This document shows, piece after piece, positions 1 to 6,931 of a stretch of 25,142 bases of DNA (positions are counted from its first letter, which is position 1; each line of letters begins with the position of its first letter). Source of the stretch: Streptococcus panodentis (lineage in GTDB: Bacteria > Bacillota > Bacilli > Lactobacillales > Streptococcaceae). The notes below the pieces were generated by a model. It saw only the letters and a program-made list of their open reading frames with translations. It searched no databases and was not told where the DNA came from. Both the position numbers and the translations under genes were made by a program. The stretch lies in the NCBI RefSeq assembly GCF_017884005.1, contig NZ_QFAY01000034.1:2135-27276 (forward strand). The letters run 5' to 3'.

Positions 1-221
1 GGTAAGGGGGACCTTTTTAGCCCGAGCCTGAAAACTGAAAAGCGAGGCAGGTACGGGGGACCTTTTTAGCCCGAGCCTGAAAACTGAAAAGCGAGGCAGG
101 TACGGGGGACCTTTTTAGCCCGAGCCTGAAAACCGGAAAGCGAGGCAGGTCCGGGGGACCTTTTTAGCCCGAGCCTGAAAACCGGAAAGCGAGGCAGGTA
201 CGGGGGACCTTTTTAGCCCGA
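1..221 (+). repeat. 49-bp tandem repeat, about 4.5 copies
   Basis: Units begin at 1, 50, 99, 148 and 197; the last breaks off near 221. Each has a GGGGGACCTTTTTAGCCCGAG core and ends GAAAGCGAGGCA. Copies differ at only a few bases (CTGAAAA versus CCGGAAA, GGTAC versus GGTCC). The period is not a multiple of three and there are no intervening spacers, so it is neither coding nor CRISPR. Related single copies lie at 21266-21305 (inside a BOX-like element) and, more degenerate, at 621-640. The window starts inside or at the edge of the array, so the true copy number may be higher. Confidence 0.9.
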
Positions 222-315
222 GCTCAGAAACGAGCTGGTGAGGAAGGGAGACTGCAGATGAAGAAAGCGAAGCTTTCATCAAACAGCCGTGCTTTTGACA
301 CTTCCTTGCGGTCCT

Positions 316-518
316 TCATCTACAAGCTCAAAATCTCCGCCGAAGCTTTTGAGCAGAGCAGCTAGCTCCGACACTATTTAGATTGAAACGAACAGTTTTA
401 ATTCAAACAGTTCCTGCAGAGTTCGAGAAAGCCCCTTGGGAATTTTCGTAACAGGATGAGCAGCCAGCTGTCCCTCTGTCTGCTTTTGCCTGATTTGCTG
501 ATGATTTTCATTGAGTAT
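316..518 (+). repeat. Degenerate BOX-like element remnant
   Basis: Positions 503-518 read GATTTTCATTGAGTAT, which is the conserved outer end of streptococcal BOX elements as I know them. Positions 316-375 hold a CTCAAAA...TTTTGAG hairpin (arms 336-343 and 357-364) followed by GCTAGCTCC, which resembles the internal BOX hairpin. The boundaries are approximate because the middle is poorly conserved. The orientation matches the 49-bp array just upstream, so both may belong to one composite element. No gene is visible in 1-683. Confidence 0.55.
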
Positions 519-544
519 GAATTGTTTCCATGTATTGATTGTAA

Positions 545-580
545 CAAAAAACAGCAGGAAAGTCTGCTATTTTTCTTTTT
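545..580 (-). terminator. Intrinsic terminator downstream of the Gfo/Idh gene
   Basis: AGCAG (553-557) pairs with CTGCT (564-568) around a short loop that can add a G-T pair. A-runs on the left (545-551) give a T-tract for minus-strand transcripts. The right side (569-580) is also T-rich, so it could act in both directions. It lies about 115 bp past the stop of the minus-strand oxidoreductase. Confidence 0.55.
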
Positions 581-620
581 ATAGTCTTTTCCTTTGCTTT
601 TAGCAGTCCTCACTATCTTG

Positions 621-640
621 TTTCTAGGTTCGGGCTGTTA
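621..640 (-). repeat. Partial copy of the 49-bp/BOX-like module
   Basis: TTTCTAGGTTCGGGCTGTTA closely matches the segment TTTCTAGGGTCGGGCTGAAA at 21281-21300. It is a short, inverted relic of the same dispersed module as the array at 1-221. Confidence 0.45.
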
Positions 641-683
641 AAGCAAGGACCGGCTGCCCCAAGAGCCATAACACTGCGCATTT

Positions 684-1664
684 TTACTCCTCTGGGTAGG
701 TCAAACCCCAGTCCTTGCGGAGAACCGTCATGATTTTCATAACATCTCGGGTATAATCCAGGTGCATTTCATTGCCCTGACCGGCTACGGCCCTTTCCAT
801 GTCAGTAACTTCATAGACCAGGGCCTGACTGGTTTGTCCGGCTTCTACCACTTCCTGACGGCCGTCCTCAGTGTAGGTAATCACCGCCTTTTGGCCTCTG
901 GGATAGCCGAAGAGCTCGATATAGGCTTTGTCATAAGCCAGAGTGCCGCGCTTGGGCTGCTTGGCATGAAGCGTCAGGGCCAGAGTCGCCATTTGACCTT
1001 CTTCATTCATCAGGAGGATGCCGGCCTGCTCATCCACACCGGTCGGTGCCAGTCGGACCTGAGAGGCCACTTGATGAGGACTGGAAGACATAAACCAGCG
1101 GGCAAAGGAAAGAGCATAGACCCCGATATCCAGCAGAGCTCCGCCAGCCAGACTGCGGTTAAAGAAACGATTGTTCATATCGTATTCCTTGTAACTGCCG
1201 AAATTCAGCTGAACCATCTTCAGCTCTCCCAGCCTGCCGCTTGCTGCTATCTGACCCAGCTCTCGGTAAATCGGCATGTGATAAATGGTCATGGCCTCAG
1301 CCAAAATGACCCCCTGCTGTTCTGCCAGAGCAATGGCTTCCTCCAGCTCAGCCGAGTTCAGCGTGATGGATTTCTCACAGAGCACATGCTTGCCGCTGGC
1401 CAGAGCCTTGCGCAGGTAGGAAATATGCGTATTATGAGGCGTAGAGATATAGATAATATCCACCTGCTCATCCTCAAAGAGGTCATCAATCTGCTCATAG
1501 ACCTTGCCAATGCCGTATTTCTCGGCAAATTCCAGTCCCTTAGCATAGGTCCGATTGGCAACCGAATAAAGCCTGCCTCCCAAGGCTTCCAAAGCCTGTG
1601 CCAATTCATTAGCAATGACGCCGGTTCCCAGCGTTGCCCAATTATACCGAAGCTGATTTCCCAT
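684..1664 (-). CDS. Gfo/Idh/MocA-family NAD(P)-dependent oxidoreductase
   Basis: A cytoplasmic dehydrogenase of 326 residues, the usual family length. The N-terminal Rossmann fold carries a glycine-rich cofactor loop near residues 13-20 (LGTGVIAN). It is followed by the STPHNTH segment and the EK motif (GKHVLCEKSITLN, about residues 92-104), where the common Pro of EKP is Ser. The C-terminal half is the alpha/beta substrate domain typical of dihydrodiol-dehydrogenase-like members. The substrate cannot be told from sequence; a sugar or polyol derivative is the family norm. A GGAGA ribosome site precedes the ATG. The gene is monocistronic as far as I can see, with a candidate promoter about 290 bp upstream and a hairpin terminator downstream. 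Family assignment is firm; function is open. Confidence 0.9.
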   Translation of the reverse strand: MGNQLRYNWATLGTGVIANELAQALEALGGRLYSVANRTYAKGLEFAEKYGIGKVYEQIDDLFEDEQVDIIYISTPHNTHISYLRKALASGKHVLCEKSITLNSAELEEAIALAEQQGVILAEAMTIYHMPIYRELGQIAASGRLGELKMVQLNFGSYKEYDMNNRFFNRSLAGGALLDIGVYALSFARWFMSSSPHQVASQVRLAPTGVDEQAGILLMNEEGQMATLALTLHAKQPKRGTLAYDKAYIELFGYPRGQKAVITYTEDGRQEVVEAGQTSQALVYEVTDMERAVAGQGNEMHLDYTRDVMKIMTVLRKDWGLTYPEE

Positions 1665-1955
1665 CTGATTTCTCCAATCTCTTGTAAAAACTTATAATCT
1701 GTATTCAGGAAGGCGGCTTTGCCAGCTGAAGGACGATTGACCGCCAATCCTGGCAAAGCTTTGCAGAACTGCTGGGCCTGTGTGAAACAGCCTTAACGAC
1801 GTATGGCAGGGAGCTGACGTCAGCTGCAAACACCGGCTTTTATATAGCCTGTTCGTCCTAGGCAGCGAGGTGCTCAAACTGCTGCCGTGGATTTGCCTCG
1901 TCAACAATAGAGTTTCTTTGGCACCATCAGCAAACACTGCTCCTGTCTGCTTATG
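1665..1955 (-). other. Long 5' leader or intergenic region of the oxidoreductase gene
   Basis: About 290 bp without a supported gene. It contains a perfect 14-bp palindrome, AGCTGACGTCAGCT (1812-1825), and other short inverted segments (for example GGCAAAG/CTTTGCC around 1714-1760). If the promoter at 1956-1984 is real, this is a long transcribed leader. I recognise no known riboswitch in it. Confidence 0.4.
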
Positions 1956-1984
1956 ATTATACCATATATGCCCCTCTTTCTGAA
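1956..1984 (-). promoter_or_regulatory. Candidate sigma-A promoter for the oxidoreductase gene
   Basis: On the minus strand, TTCAGA (1979-1984) is followed after 17 bp by a perfect TATAAT (1956-1961). The start would be near 1949, giving a leader of about 285 nt. The -35 matches only 4 of 6 bases. Confidence 0.5.
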
Positions 1985-2018
1985 AAGGGAAAAAGCATCT
2001 CACAGGGAAATGCTTTTT
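1983..2018 (-). terminator. Terminator of the DUF805 gene
   Basis: AAAAAGCAT (1990-1998) pairs with ATGCTTTTT (2010-2018), a 9-bp stem with an 11-nt loop. A T-rich run follows on the minus strand. It starts 9 bp after the stop codon. Confidence 0.75.
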
Positions 2019-2026
2019 GCTTATCA

Positions 2027-3307
2027 TCATTCTTGTGTTTCAGTTGAATCATCCACCGCATTTTCAGCTGATAAAGGCGCATGTTCCTCTTGAATTGCTG
2101 AAACAAAAGGATTATTTTGAACAGTTTCCTCCTGAACGGCTGCAGATTCCGGCTGGCTTTCTGCTGATTCAGCGGCCGGCTCCTGCGTTTCAACTTGCTG
2201 CTCAAAAACAGAAGATTGGCTTTGATCCGGTGCCTGCGGTGCAGCTGCAAAAGGATTGGAGCCGTTAGGCTCTTGGCTTGGCTGCTGCTGAGCAGTAGTT
2301 GCCGGATTAAAGCCCTGAACCGGTGCCTGCGATTGAGCAAAAGACTGCTCCTGAGCGAATGACTGGTCTTGGAAATAATCGGGATTTGGCTGAGCCTGAC
2401 CAGAAGATTGATTTTGGGCTGGCTGCTGACCGAACTGCTGGCCTTGGAAGTCTGATTGGCCAAACTGCTGGTTTTGAGCCGGCTGCTGGCCAAATTGCTG
2501 GCCTTGGAAACCTGGCTGACCAAACTGCTGGTTTTGAGCTGGCTGCTGGCCAAATTGCTGGCCTTGGAAGCCTGACTGACCAAACTGCTGGTTTTGAGCT
2601 GGCTGCTGGCCAAACTGCTGACCTTGGAAGTCTGATTGGCCAAACTGCTGATTTTGAGCTGGCTGCTGGCCAAATTGCTGGCCTTGGAAGCCTGATTGGC
2701 CAAACTGCTGGTTTTGAGCTGGCTGCTGGCCAAATTGCTGGCCTTGGAAGCCTGACTGACCAAACTGCTGGTTTTGAGCTGGCTGCTGACCAAACTGCTG
2801 GCCTTGGAAACCTGAGTGGCCAAATTGCTGACCATAGGCATTCCCAGCCTGCTCAGGTTTTGAAGCTTGACAAAGCAGGACAGTCAAAACAATCATACAT
2901 GAAATGAACGCCAGAGATCCAATAAGGTTCAAAATAGGAATAAATAACAGCAGGAACGGACCGACATACAGGAAGAGAAAAGCCCAATGGTAGCCAGCAT
3001 CGCGCAAGCGACGAGCAATGATAGCCAGATTAGGAACGAAGGTAGCCATAAAATAAATAATCATGATAAACCAGAAAATCACAGCAAAACCTGTCCCTGC
3101 CAGAACTGTCGCTGGATCTGCCTCTCCTCCATAAGCCATATCTTGGGCTGCAGAAAGCAAGCTTCCCAAAGCAGAGATCCAAATAATAATTAGCAGCGGT
3201 ACATTAATGATTGTATGGCACAGCATGACCCACCAAAAATCAGACCGGCTTGAGCGGCCCGTAAAATCAACATACTGTGTCCAGAATTTTTTATAAGCAG
3301 CAAACAT
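2027..3307 (-). CDS. DUF805 membrane protein with Q/G/N-rich repeat tail
   Basis: A 426-residue protein with an N-terminal DUF805 membrane domain of about 150 residues. It has four hydrophobic segments near 30-55, 72-93, 107-127 and 128-147, and the family-like start FWTQYVDFTGRSSRSDFWW. Residues 160-299 are seven tandem copies of a 20-residue unit, QQFGQSGFQGQQFGQQPAQN, almost devoid of charge. Residues 300-426 are low-complexity: Q/P/S-rich, then acidic toward the C-terminus. Start: ATG with GAGGAGA seven bases upstream. It has its own promoter and terminator, so it is not simply the end of the competence operon. The function of DUF805 is unknown. The tail is predicted to be disordered and resembles prion-like, low-complexity sequence; its role is unknown. 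Confidence 0.88.
   Translation of the reverse strand: MFAAYKKFWTQYVDFTGRSSRSDFWWVMLCHTIINVPLLIIIWISALGSLLSAAQDMAYGGEADPATVLAGTGFAVIFWFIMIIYFMATFVPNLAIIARRLRDAGYHWAFLFLYVGPFLLLFIPILNLIGSLAFISCMIVLTVLLCQASKPEQAGNAYGQQFGHSGFQGQQFGQQPAQNQQFGQSGFQGQQFGQQPAQNQQFGQSGFQGQQFGQQPAQNQQFGQSDFQGQQFGQQPAQNQQFGQSGFQGQQFGQQPAQNQQFGQPGFQGQQFGQQPAQNQQFGQSDFQGQQFGQQPAQNQSSGQAQPNPDYFQDQSFAQEQSFAQSQAPVQGFNPATTAQQQPSQEPNGSNPFAAAPQAPDQSQSSVFEQQVETQEPAAESAESQPESAAVQEETVQNNPFVSAIQEEHAPLSAENAVDDSTETQE
2411..2830 (-). repeat. 60-bp in-frame tandem repeat, 7 copies, within the DUF805 gene
   Basis: Seven 60-bp units encode the seven 20-residue repeats. The copies are highly similar, differing at scattered, mostly silent positions. 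The coding changes are S/P and G/D in the SGF triplet and H for Q in the first unit. Such arrays change copy number easily, so length may vary between strains or be collapsed in assemblies. Confidence 0.92.
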
Positions 3308-3343
3308 GAGCTTCTCCTCTACAATAATTTTTTTATAAGGACT

Positions 3344-3372
3344 ATCTTATCACAAATACATAGATAAATCAA
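3344..3372 (-). promoter_or_regulatory. Sigma-A promoter for the DUF805 gene
   Basis: On the minus strand, TTGATT (3367-3372), a 17-bp spacer and TAAGAT (3344-3349), about 37 bp before the start codon. It lies in the short gap after comEC, so the DUF805 gene can be expressed outside competence. Confidence 0.65.
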
Positions 3373-3400
3373 TAAGCGTTTAGGAGCTGTCCTAGCAGCC

Positions 3401-5656
3401 TCATGGCGCTTCATCCTGATGAACCGTCTCAACCAGCCAGGAATCCCAGCCAGTAAACCGAATTGCTCCCTGCCAGTCTGTCCGATAAATCGAACTTTCA
3501 AGTGTCTTAAAACGCTCCAGAGTCTCCTGATGCGGATGCTGATAGCGGTTCTTTTGCCCGGCAGAAATAAGGACTGTCTTGGGCCGAATCTGCTCTAAAA
3601 ATTCCGGACTGGAGGAGCCTTTGGAGCCATGATGTCCGGCCTTTAAGACATCCACCTGCAGCTGCGGAAACAGCTTTAACAGTTCAGACTCGCCATGAGC
3701 TTCTAAATCTCCAGTAAATAAAAACTTGGTCCGGAAAAATTCTCCATAGAGCACAAGGGAATCATCATTGCCGCCATCGCCTGTATCACTGGGATAGAGC
3801 ACCTGCAGGGCTGAATCAAAAATGGGCAGCTGCTGTCCTAGCTCTGCTGCCTGTACCGGCCGCTGCATCTGTTCCAGCTTCTGGACAAAATCCGGCTGGG
3901 TCAGACTGCCCTTGGACACATAAATCTTCCCGATAGAAAAATGCCTGCCAACTTCCAGCATATCGCCCATATGGTCCGTATCAGTATGGGTCAAAACCAA
4001 AACATCCAGCCTGCTGACGCCCCGGCTTTTGAGGTAGGGAATCAGGGTTTTCTCAGCATTGCTGGACACCGTTCGCTGCTGCCAAGGCTCTTTCTTCCCC
4101 AGCTCCACCCGGCCGCCAACATCAATCAGGACCGTCCGCCCCCTTAGATCCCGCAGAAAAATGCTGTCCCCCTGACCGACATCTACCACCGTGATTTCGT
4201 TTTGCAGGGGATGTTTACTGAGGAAAAAAAGCAGAGCTGCCGTCAGGCCAAGAGCCCAGACCCATTTCTTCTGCCGGCGAAAATCATAGAGCAGGCCCAG
4301 AACCAAGAGCAGAGCAGTCAGCAGCCAGAGACTGGGCTGACCGAGGACCAGCGGACGCGGAGAAATCTCAGCCACCCAGCGAATCAGCGTTTCCAGCCAG
4401 TCAAAAAAGAAATTGACCTGAGTAAGCTTTATCAAAGGTGACAGGAGGAAAATTGCCGTCAGACCCGGCAGCAGAATCCTGTCAAAGAGAACAGAAAAAA
4501 GGAAGGTCAGCAGCAAGGACCAAGGCTGAAATTCCGCAAAATAATAAAGCAAAACAGGCAGAATCCCCAGCGAAAGCGTCAGACTTTCAGCCAGAACTTT
4601 CCGCATGGGCGGCAGATGATCAAAGTTCAGCATGGCGAGCAGAAAAGCATAAGAACAGGACAGGACGCCGCCCGCTGTCAGCAGGACATTGGGCATCAGG
4701 ATAAACAGAATCAGCAGGGTCACCGCAACATTATCCGGCCCTTTGAGGCCCAGCTGAGCCAGCAATTTCTGAAGAAGACTTCTGACCACAGACACAGAAA
4801 AACCTGTCAGACCGGCGTAAATCAGAAAAAAAGGCAGCTGCAGAAGATGGACAGTCTCCATCTTCAGACCCAGACGCAGCAGTATTCTTCGAAAACCGTC
4901 AGCAAAGTAAGCAACCTGCATGCCAGACAGGGCAAAGAGATGGATGATCCCCAGACTGGAATAGAGTTCATTCATTTCTGCGAAGCCCGTGTCCAGCTGG
5001 CCAAATAACAGCCCGCCCATATAGTGACTCATGGGCTTAGGAAAATGAGTCTGAATATACACCAAGGCCTTTCGGCGCCAAAGAGACGGCCAGTCCCAAG
5101 GCTGAAAATCGGACACTGGCTGGACTGACTTGATGGCACTGATGGTTAAGGTCCGGTAAATCCCTTCTGTTTTCAGATAAGCCCGATAGTCAAAACCGGC
5201 GAAATTCCGCTGTTGCTGAGCCAGACTGAACTCTCCGGCAATTTCCAGCCGGACCTGATCCGACAGCTTCTGAAAGGCTTCTTTTTCCTTTTCAGATTTG
5301 AGCTTGTAGAAGACCTGATAGGTCTGCCCATTGCTCCGTCCCCGAAAGGAAAGAGAGTCGCCATTGACCTGAATGGTATCCGGTATGGGCTGCACCCAGC
5401 TGACTGGCTTGGGCTCCTGCCGGAAAGCCTGCTCTGCCATTTCCCGGCGAAACAGAAACAGACCGGCAAAGAGACCCAGCAGGACCAAGGCGAGGAGAGC
5501 TTTTTTCAGCGGATAGGCAGCGAAAAGCCGAACCACAAGCAAGCCCAAGACCAGATAAGCCAGCAATCCTCCCGTATAGACAGCAAAATAGACCCAGACC
5601 AAGATGAGAACCAAGTAAAGGGGCGGCAGGGGCAATTTTTCAATCCACTGTGACAT
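3401..5656 (-). CDS. comEC: ComEC DNA-uptake channel protein
   Basis: The inner-membrane channel through which single-stranded DNA enters during transformation. Its 751 residues match streptococcal ComEC length. N-terminal hydrophobic segments are followed by a soluble OB-like domain, then the Competence domain with many membrane segments (about 210-480, including FALSGMQVAYF). The C-terminal metallo-beta-lactamase-like domain starts near 487 with VVDVGQGDS, then HTDTDHMGD (about 555-563) and KAGHHGSKGSS (about 670-680). That is the expected metal-binding set. The start overlaps the end of comEA by 17 bp, so the two are one operon under the cin-box at 6339. No strong terminator follows, so some read-through into the DUF805 gene is possible. 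Confidence 0.95.
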   Translation of the reverse strand: MSQWIEKLPLPPLYLVLILVWVYFAVYTGGLLAYLVLGLLVVRLFAAYPLKKALLALVLLGLFAGLFLFRREMAEQAFRQEPKPVSWVQPIPDTIQVNGDSLSFRGRSNGQTYQVFYKLKSEKEKEAFQKLSDQVRLEIAGEFSLAQQQRNFAGFDYRAYLKTEGIYRTLTISAIKSVQPVSDFQPWDWPSLWRRKALVYIQTHFPKPMSHYMGGLLFGQLDTGFAEMNELYSSLGIIHLFALSGMQVAYFADGFRRILLRLGLKMETVHLLQLPFFLIYAGLTGFSVSVVRSLLQKLLAQLGLKGPDNVAVTLLILFILMPNVLLTAGGVLSCSYAFLLAMLNFDHLPPMRKVLAESLTLSLGILPVLLYYFAEFQPWSLLLTFLFSVLFDRILLPGLTAIFLLSPLIKLTQVNFFFDWLETLIRWVAEISPRPLVLGQPSLWLLTALLLVLGLLYDFRRQKKWVWALGLTAALLFFLSKHPLQNEITVVDVGQGDSIFLRDLRGRTVLIDVGGRVELGKKEPWQQRTVSSNAEKTLIPYLKSRGVSRLDVLVLTHTDTDHMGDMLEVGRHFSIGKIYVSKGSLTQPDFVQKLEQMQRPVQAAELGQQLPIFDSALQVLYPSDTGDGGNDDSLVLYGEFFRTKFLFTGDLEAHGESELLKLFPQLQVDVLKAGHHGSKGSSSPEFLEQIRPKTVLISAGQKNRYQHPHQETLERFKTLESSIYRTDWQGAIRFTGWDSWLVETVHQDEAP

Positions 5657-6317
5657 ACTCTTTTAGCTTCTCTAGCGTCTTGTCCCCAATACCCGAAACA
5701 TTCTTCAAATCATCTACCGACTTGAAGCCGCCATTGGACTCCCGATAAGCAATGATATCCTGAGCCCGCTTCTGACCAATACCTGTAATAGTCTGCAGCT
5801 CAGCCTCGGTCGCTGTGTTTAAATTAATCAGGTCACTTTGGGCTGACCTGGAAGCCGCTGCCTGAGAACTTGCCTCAGCTGTGCCTGACGTCACGTCAGC
5901 TCCGCCTTCTCCAATTTTTGCCACATAAACCACTGCTTCATCTGCCAACTTCTGGGCCAGATTGACCGACTTTGAATCAGCCTCTGCTGTCATTCCGCCC
6001 GCTTTTTGGATGGCATCATAAATACGGCTGCCTGCTTTTAGCTGGTAGACTCCTGGATGTTTGACCTCTCCTTTGACATCAACGGTTAATTCAGAGCTGG
6101 ACTCGCTATCTCGGACTTCAGACTGCTCAGTTCTATCTATCTGATCCGAACTGGCAGATGACTGGATCACTTCCTGCGCTAGAGCCGATACCTGCTTTTC
6201 CGGGGCTGGCTCCCCGCTTCCTCTGATCAGGAAAAAGCCAGCCAGAAGCAGGCCGGCAAGAGCCAGACCAGCAAAGAGCTTATATTCTTTGATTTTTTCA
6301 ATGATTTCTTCCAACAT
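5640..6317 (-). CDS. comEA: ComEA membrane-anchored DNA receptor for transformation
   Basis: Binds incoming double-stranded DNA at the outer face of the membrane and passes it to ComEC. 225 residues: a single membrane anchor (about 13-32), a Ser/Gln/Glu-rich linker, an SLBB domain (about 76-135, VDVKGEVKHPGVY), a second Ser/Ala linker, and a C-terminal helix-hairpin-helix DNA-binding domain (164-223) with the two motifs ITGIGQKRAQ and VSGIGDKTLE. I chose the ATG at 6317: AGAGGTG lies six bases upstream. The in-frame GTG at 6326 is part of that ribosome site and would lengthen the protein by three residues. Expression should depend on the competence sigma factor ComX. Confidence 0.95.
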   Translation of the reverse strand: MLEEIIEKIKEYKLFAGLALAGLLLAGFFLIRGSGEPAPEKQVSALAQEVIQSSASSDQIDRTEQSEVRDSESSSELTVDVKGEVKHPGVYQLKAGSRIYDAIQKAGGMTAEADSKSVNLAQKLADEAVVYVAKIGEGGADVTSGTAEASSQAAASRSAQSDLINLNTATEAELQTITGIGQKRAQDIIAYRESNGGFKSVDDLKNVSGIGDKTLEKLKEYVTVD

Positions 6318-6338
6318 ATTTTTCACCTCTTACCTTAT

Positions 6339-6346
6339 TATTCGTA
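6339..6346 (-). promoter_or_regulatory. Cin-box (ComX/SigX promoter element) of comEA-comEC
   Basis: The minus strand reads TACGAATA, the exact consensus of the streptococcal combox, preceded by TTT and ending 21 bp before the comEA ATG. Known family biology: ComX-RNA polymerase recognises this octamer in place of a -10 box. The predicted mRNA leader is only about 15 nt. Confidence 0.92.
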
Positions 6347-6358
6347 AAAGCAAGCGGA

Positions 6359-6408
6359 AAAAATAAAAAGGCGGTGGGACAGACTCCCATGATGGCTGTG
6401 TCCTCACC
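6359..6408 (-). terminator. Terminator insulating comEA from upstream transcription
   Basis: On the minus strand, GGTG-A-GGACA (6399-6408) pairs with TGTCCCACC (6373-6381) with one bulged A. An almost pure T-tract follows (A-rich on plus, 6359-6370). It ends about 13 bp before the cin-box, so it would stop read-through from the gene at 6547 into comEA. Confidence 0.6.
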
Positions 6409-6513
6409 CACAGAGGGATGGATCTTTTGGAAGATACCGTATAAGACTCCCATGATGGCTGTGTCCTCACCCGCAGAGGGATGGATCTTTTGGAAGATAC
6501 TGTATAAGACTCC
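6381..6513 (-). repeat. 63-bp tandem duplication beside the comEA promoter
   Basis: AGACTCC recurs at 6381, 6444 and 6507. The two complete 63-bp copies (6381-6443 and 6444-6506) differ at only two or three bases, and a third starts but stops after about 8 bases. The first copy supplies the upstream arm of the terminator at 6373-6408. The second copy lacks the partner arm. The period is in frame with a possible 76-codon reading frame, but that frame runs across the cin-box and terminator, and I do not call it a gene. Confidence 0.9.
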
Positions 6514-6546
6514 AGTTAGAAATTTCAAAAGAGGGCAGCAGCGGCT

Positions 6547-6852
6547 TCACTTTCCGCCTCCGCCCAAGATGCTGCCCAACATTATGGAAGAAAAAGCTCT
6601 TCCCTCATAGGCTGCTGCTTCAGCTGCCATTAACTTGTGAAGGTCTATAACGATTTGGGGAGCTTTCAGCTGATGGCCTAAAAGATAAACTGTCAAAGAA
6701 CGGTTGAACTTGGCGGATATAAGATTGACCGGTCTATCTTTTTTCAGCTCTGCTAAGGGATCTTCAATCAGAGCCAAGAGTTCTGGATTCTTTTTCACTT
6801 CAGGGTCTATTTTGGCCTTGACTAAGGCCAAAGTTAGGTCTTCTTTATTCAC
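6547..6852 (-). CDS. Small conserved-looking protein of unknown function
   Basis: 101 residues, probably cytoplasmic. The N-terminus is charged and helical (NKEDLTLALVKAKIDPEVKKNPELLALIED). The middle is more hydrophobic (SAKFNRSLTVYLLGHQLKAPQIV) and the Gly-rich end reads MLGSILGGGGK. Size and the SAKFNRSL segment faintly resemble enterocin-A-type bacteriocin immunity proteins, but no bacteriocin gene is nearby and I would not name it so. The start is GTG at 6852 with AGGTG five bases upstream; an overlapping ATG is immediately followed by TGA. It has its own promoter (TTGACT-16-TATGCT) and is followed by the terminator at 6359-6408. Confidence 0.65.
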   Translation of the reverse strand: MNKEDLTLALVKAKIDPEVKKNPELLALIEDPLAELKKDRPVNLISAKFNRSLTVYLLGHQLKAPQIVIDLHKLMAAEAAAYEGRAFSSIMLGSILGGGGK

Positions 6853-6875
6853 ATAAGCACCTGCTTTCTATTTTC

Positions 6876-6903
6876 AGCATACTTTTTCATATAAGTAAGT
6901 CAA
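6876..6903 (-). promoter_or_regulatory. Promoter for the small gene at 6547-6852
   Basis: On the minus strand, TTGACT (6898-6903), a 16-bp spacer and TATGCT (6876-6881), about 24 bp before the GTG start. Confidence 0.6.
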
Positions 6904-6914
6904 GAGAAATTTTC

Positions 6915-6931
6915 AAGGGCAGCTAGCCCTT
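6915..6931 (-). terminator. Weak hairpin at the end of the HXXEE gene
   Basis: AAGGGC (6915-6920) pairs with GCCCTT (6926-6931) around AGCTA and overlaps the stop codon. Only a poor T-rich stretch (GAAAATTT) follows, so termination may be partial. Confidence 0.4.

Noticed and set aside
1..221. CRISPR array
   Set aside because: The copies are contiguous 49-bp tandem units with no unique spacers, and there are no cas genes.
762..1697. 311-codon plus-strand frame opposite the oxidoreductase gene
   Set aside because: It is the antisense of a clear Gfo/Idh/MocA gene, has no ribosome site and resembles no protein.
1957..2907. Long frames (294 and 194 codons) across the 60-bp repeats in other frames
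   Set aside because: A repeat whose length is a multiple of three keeps several frames open by chance; only the DUF805 frame has a membrane domain, start and ribosome site.
6298..6610. Small repeat-containing frames on both strands across the 63-bp duplication
   Set aside because: They run through the comEA promoter and terminator, have no ribosome site and stay open because 63 is a multiple of three.
6547..6852. Bacteriocin immunity protein
   Set aside because: The size and a short segment are suggestive only; there is no bacteriocin precursor or transporter nearby, so it is left as unknown.
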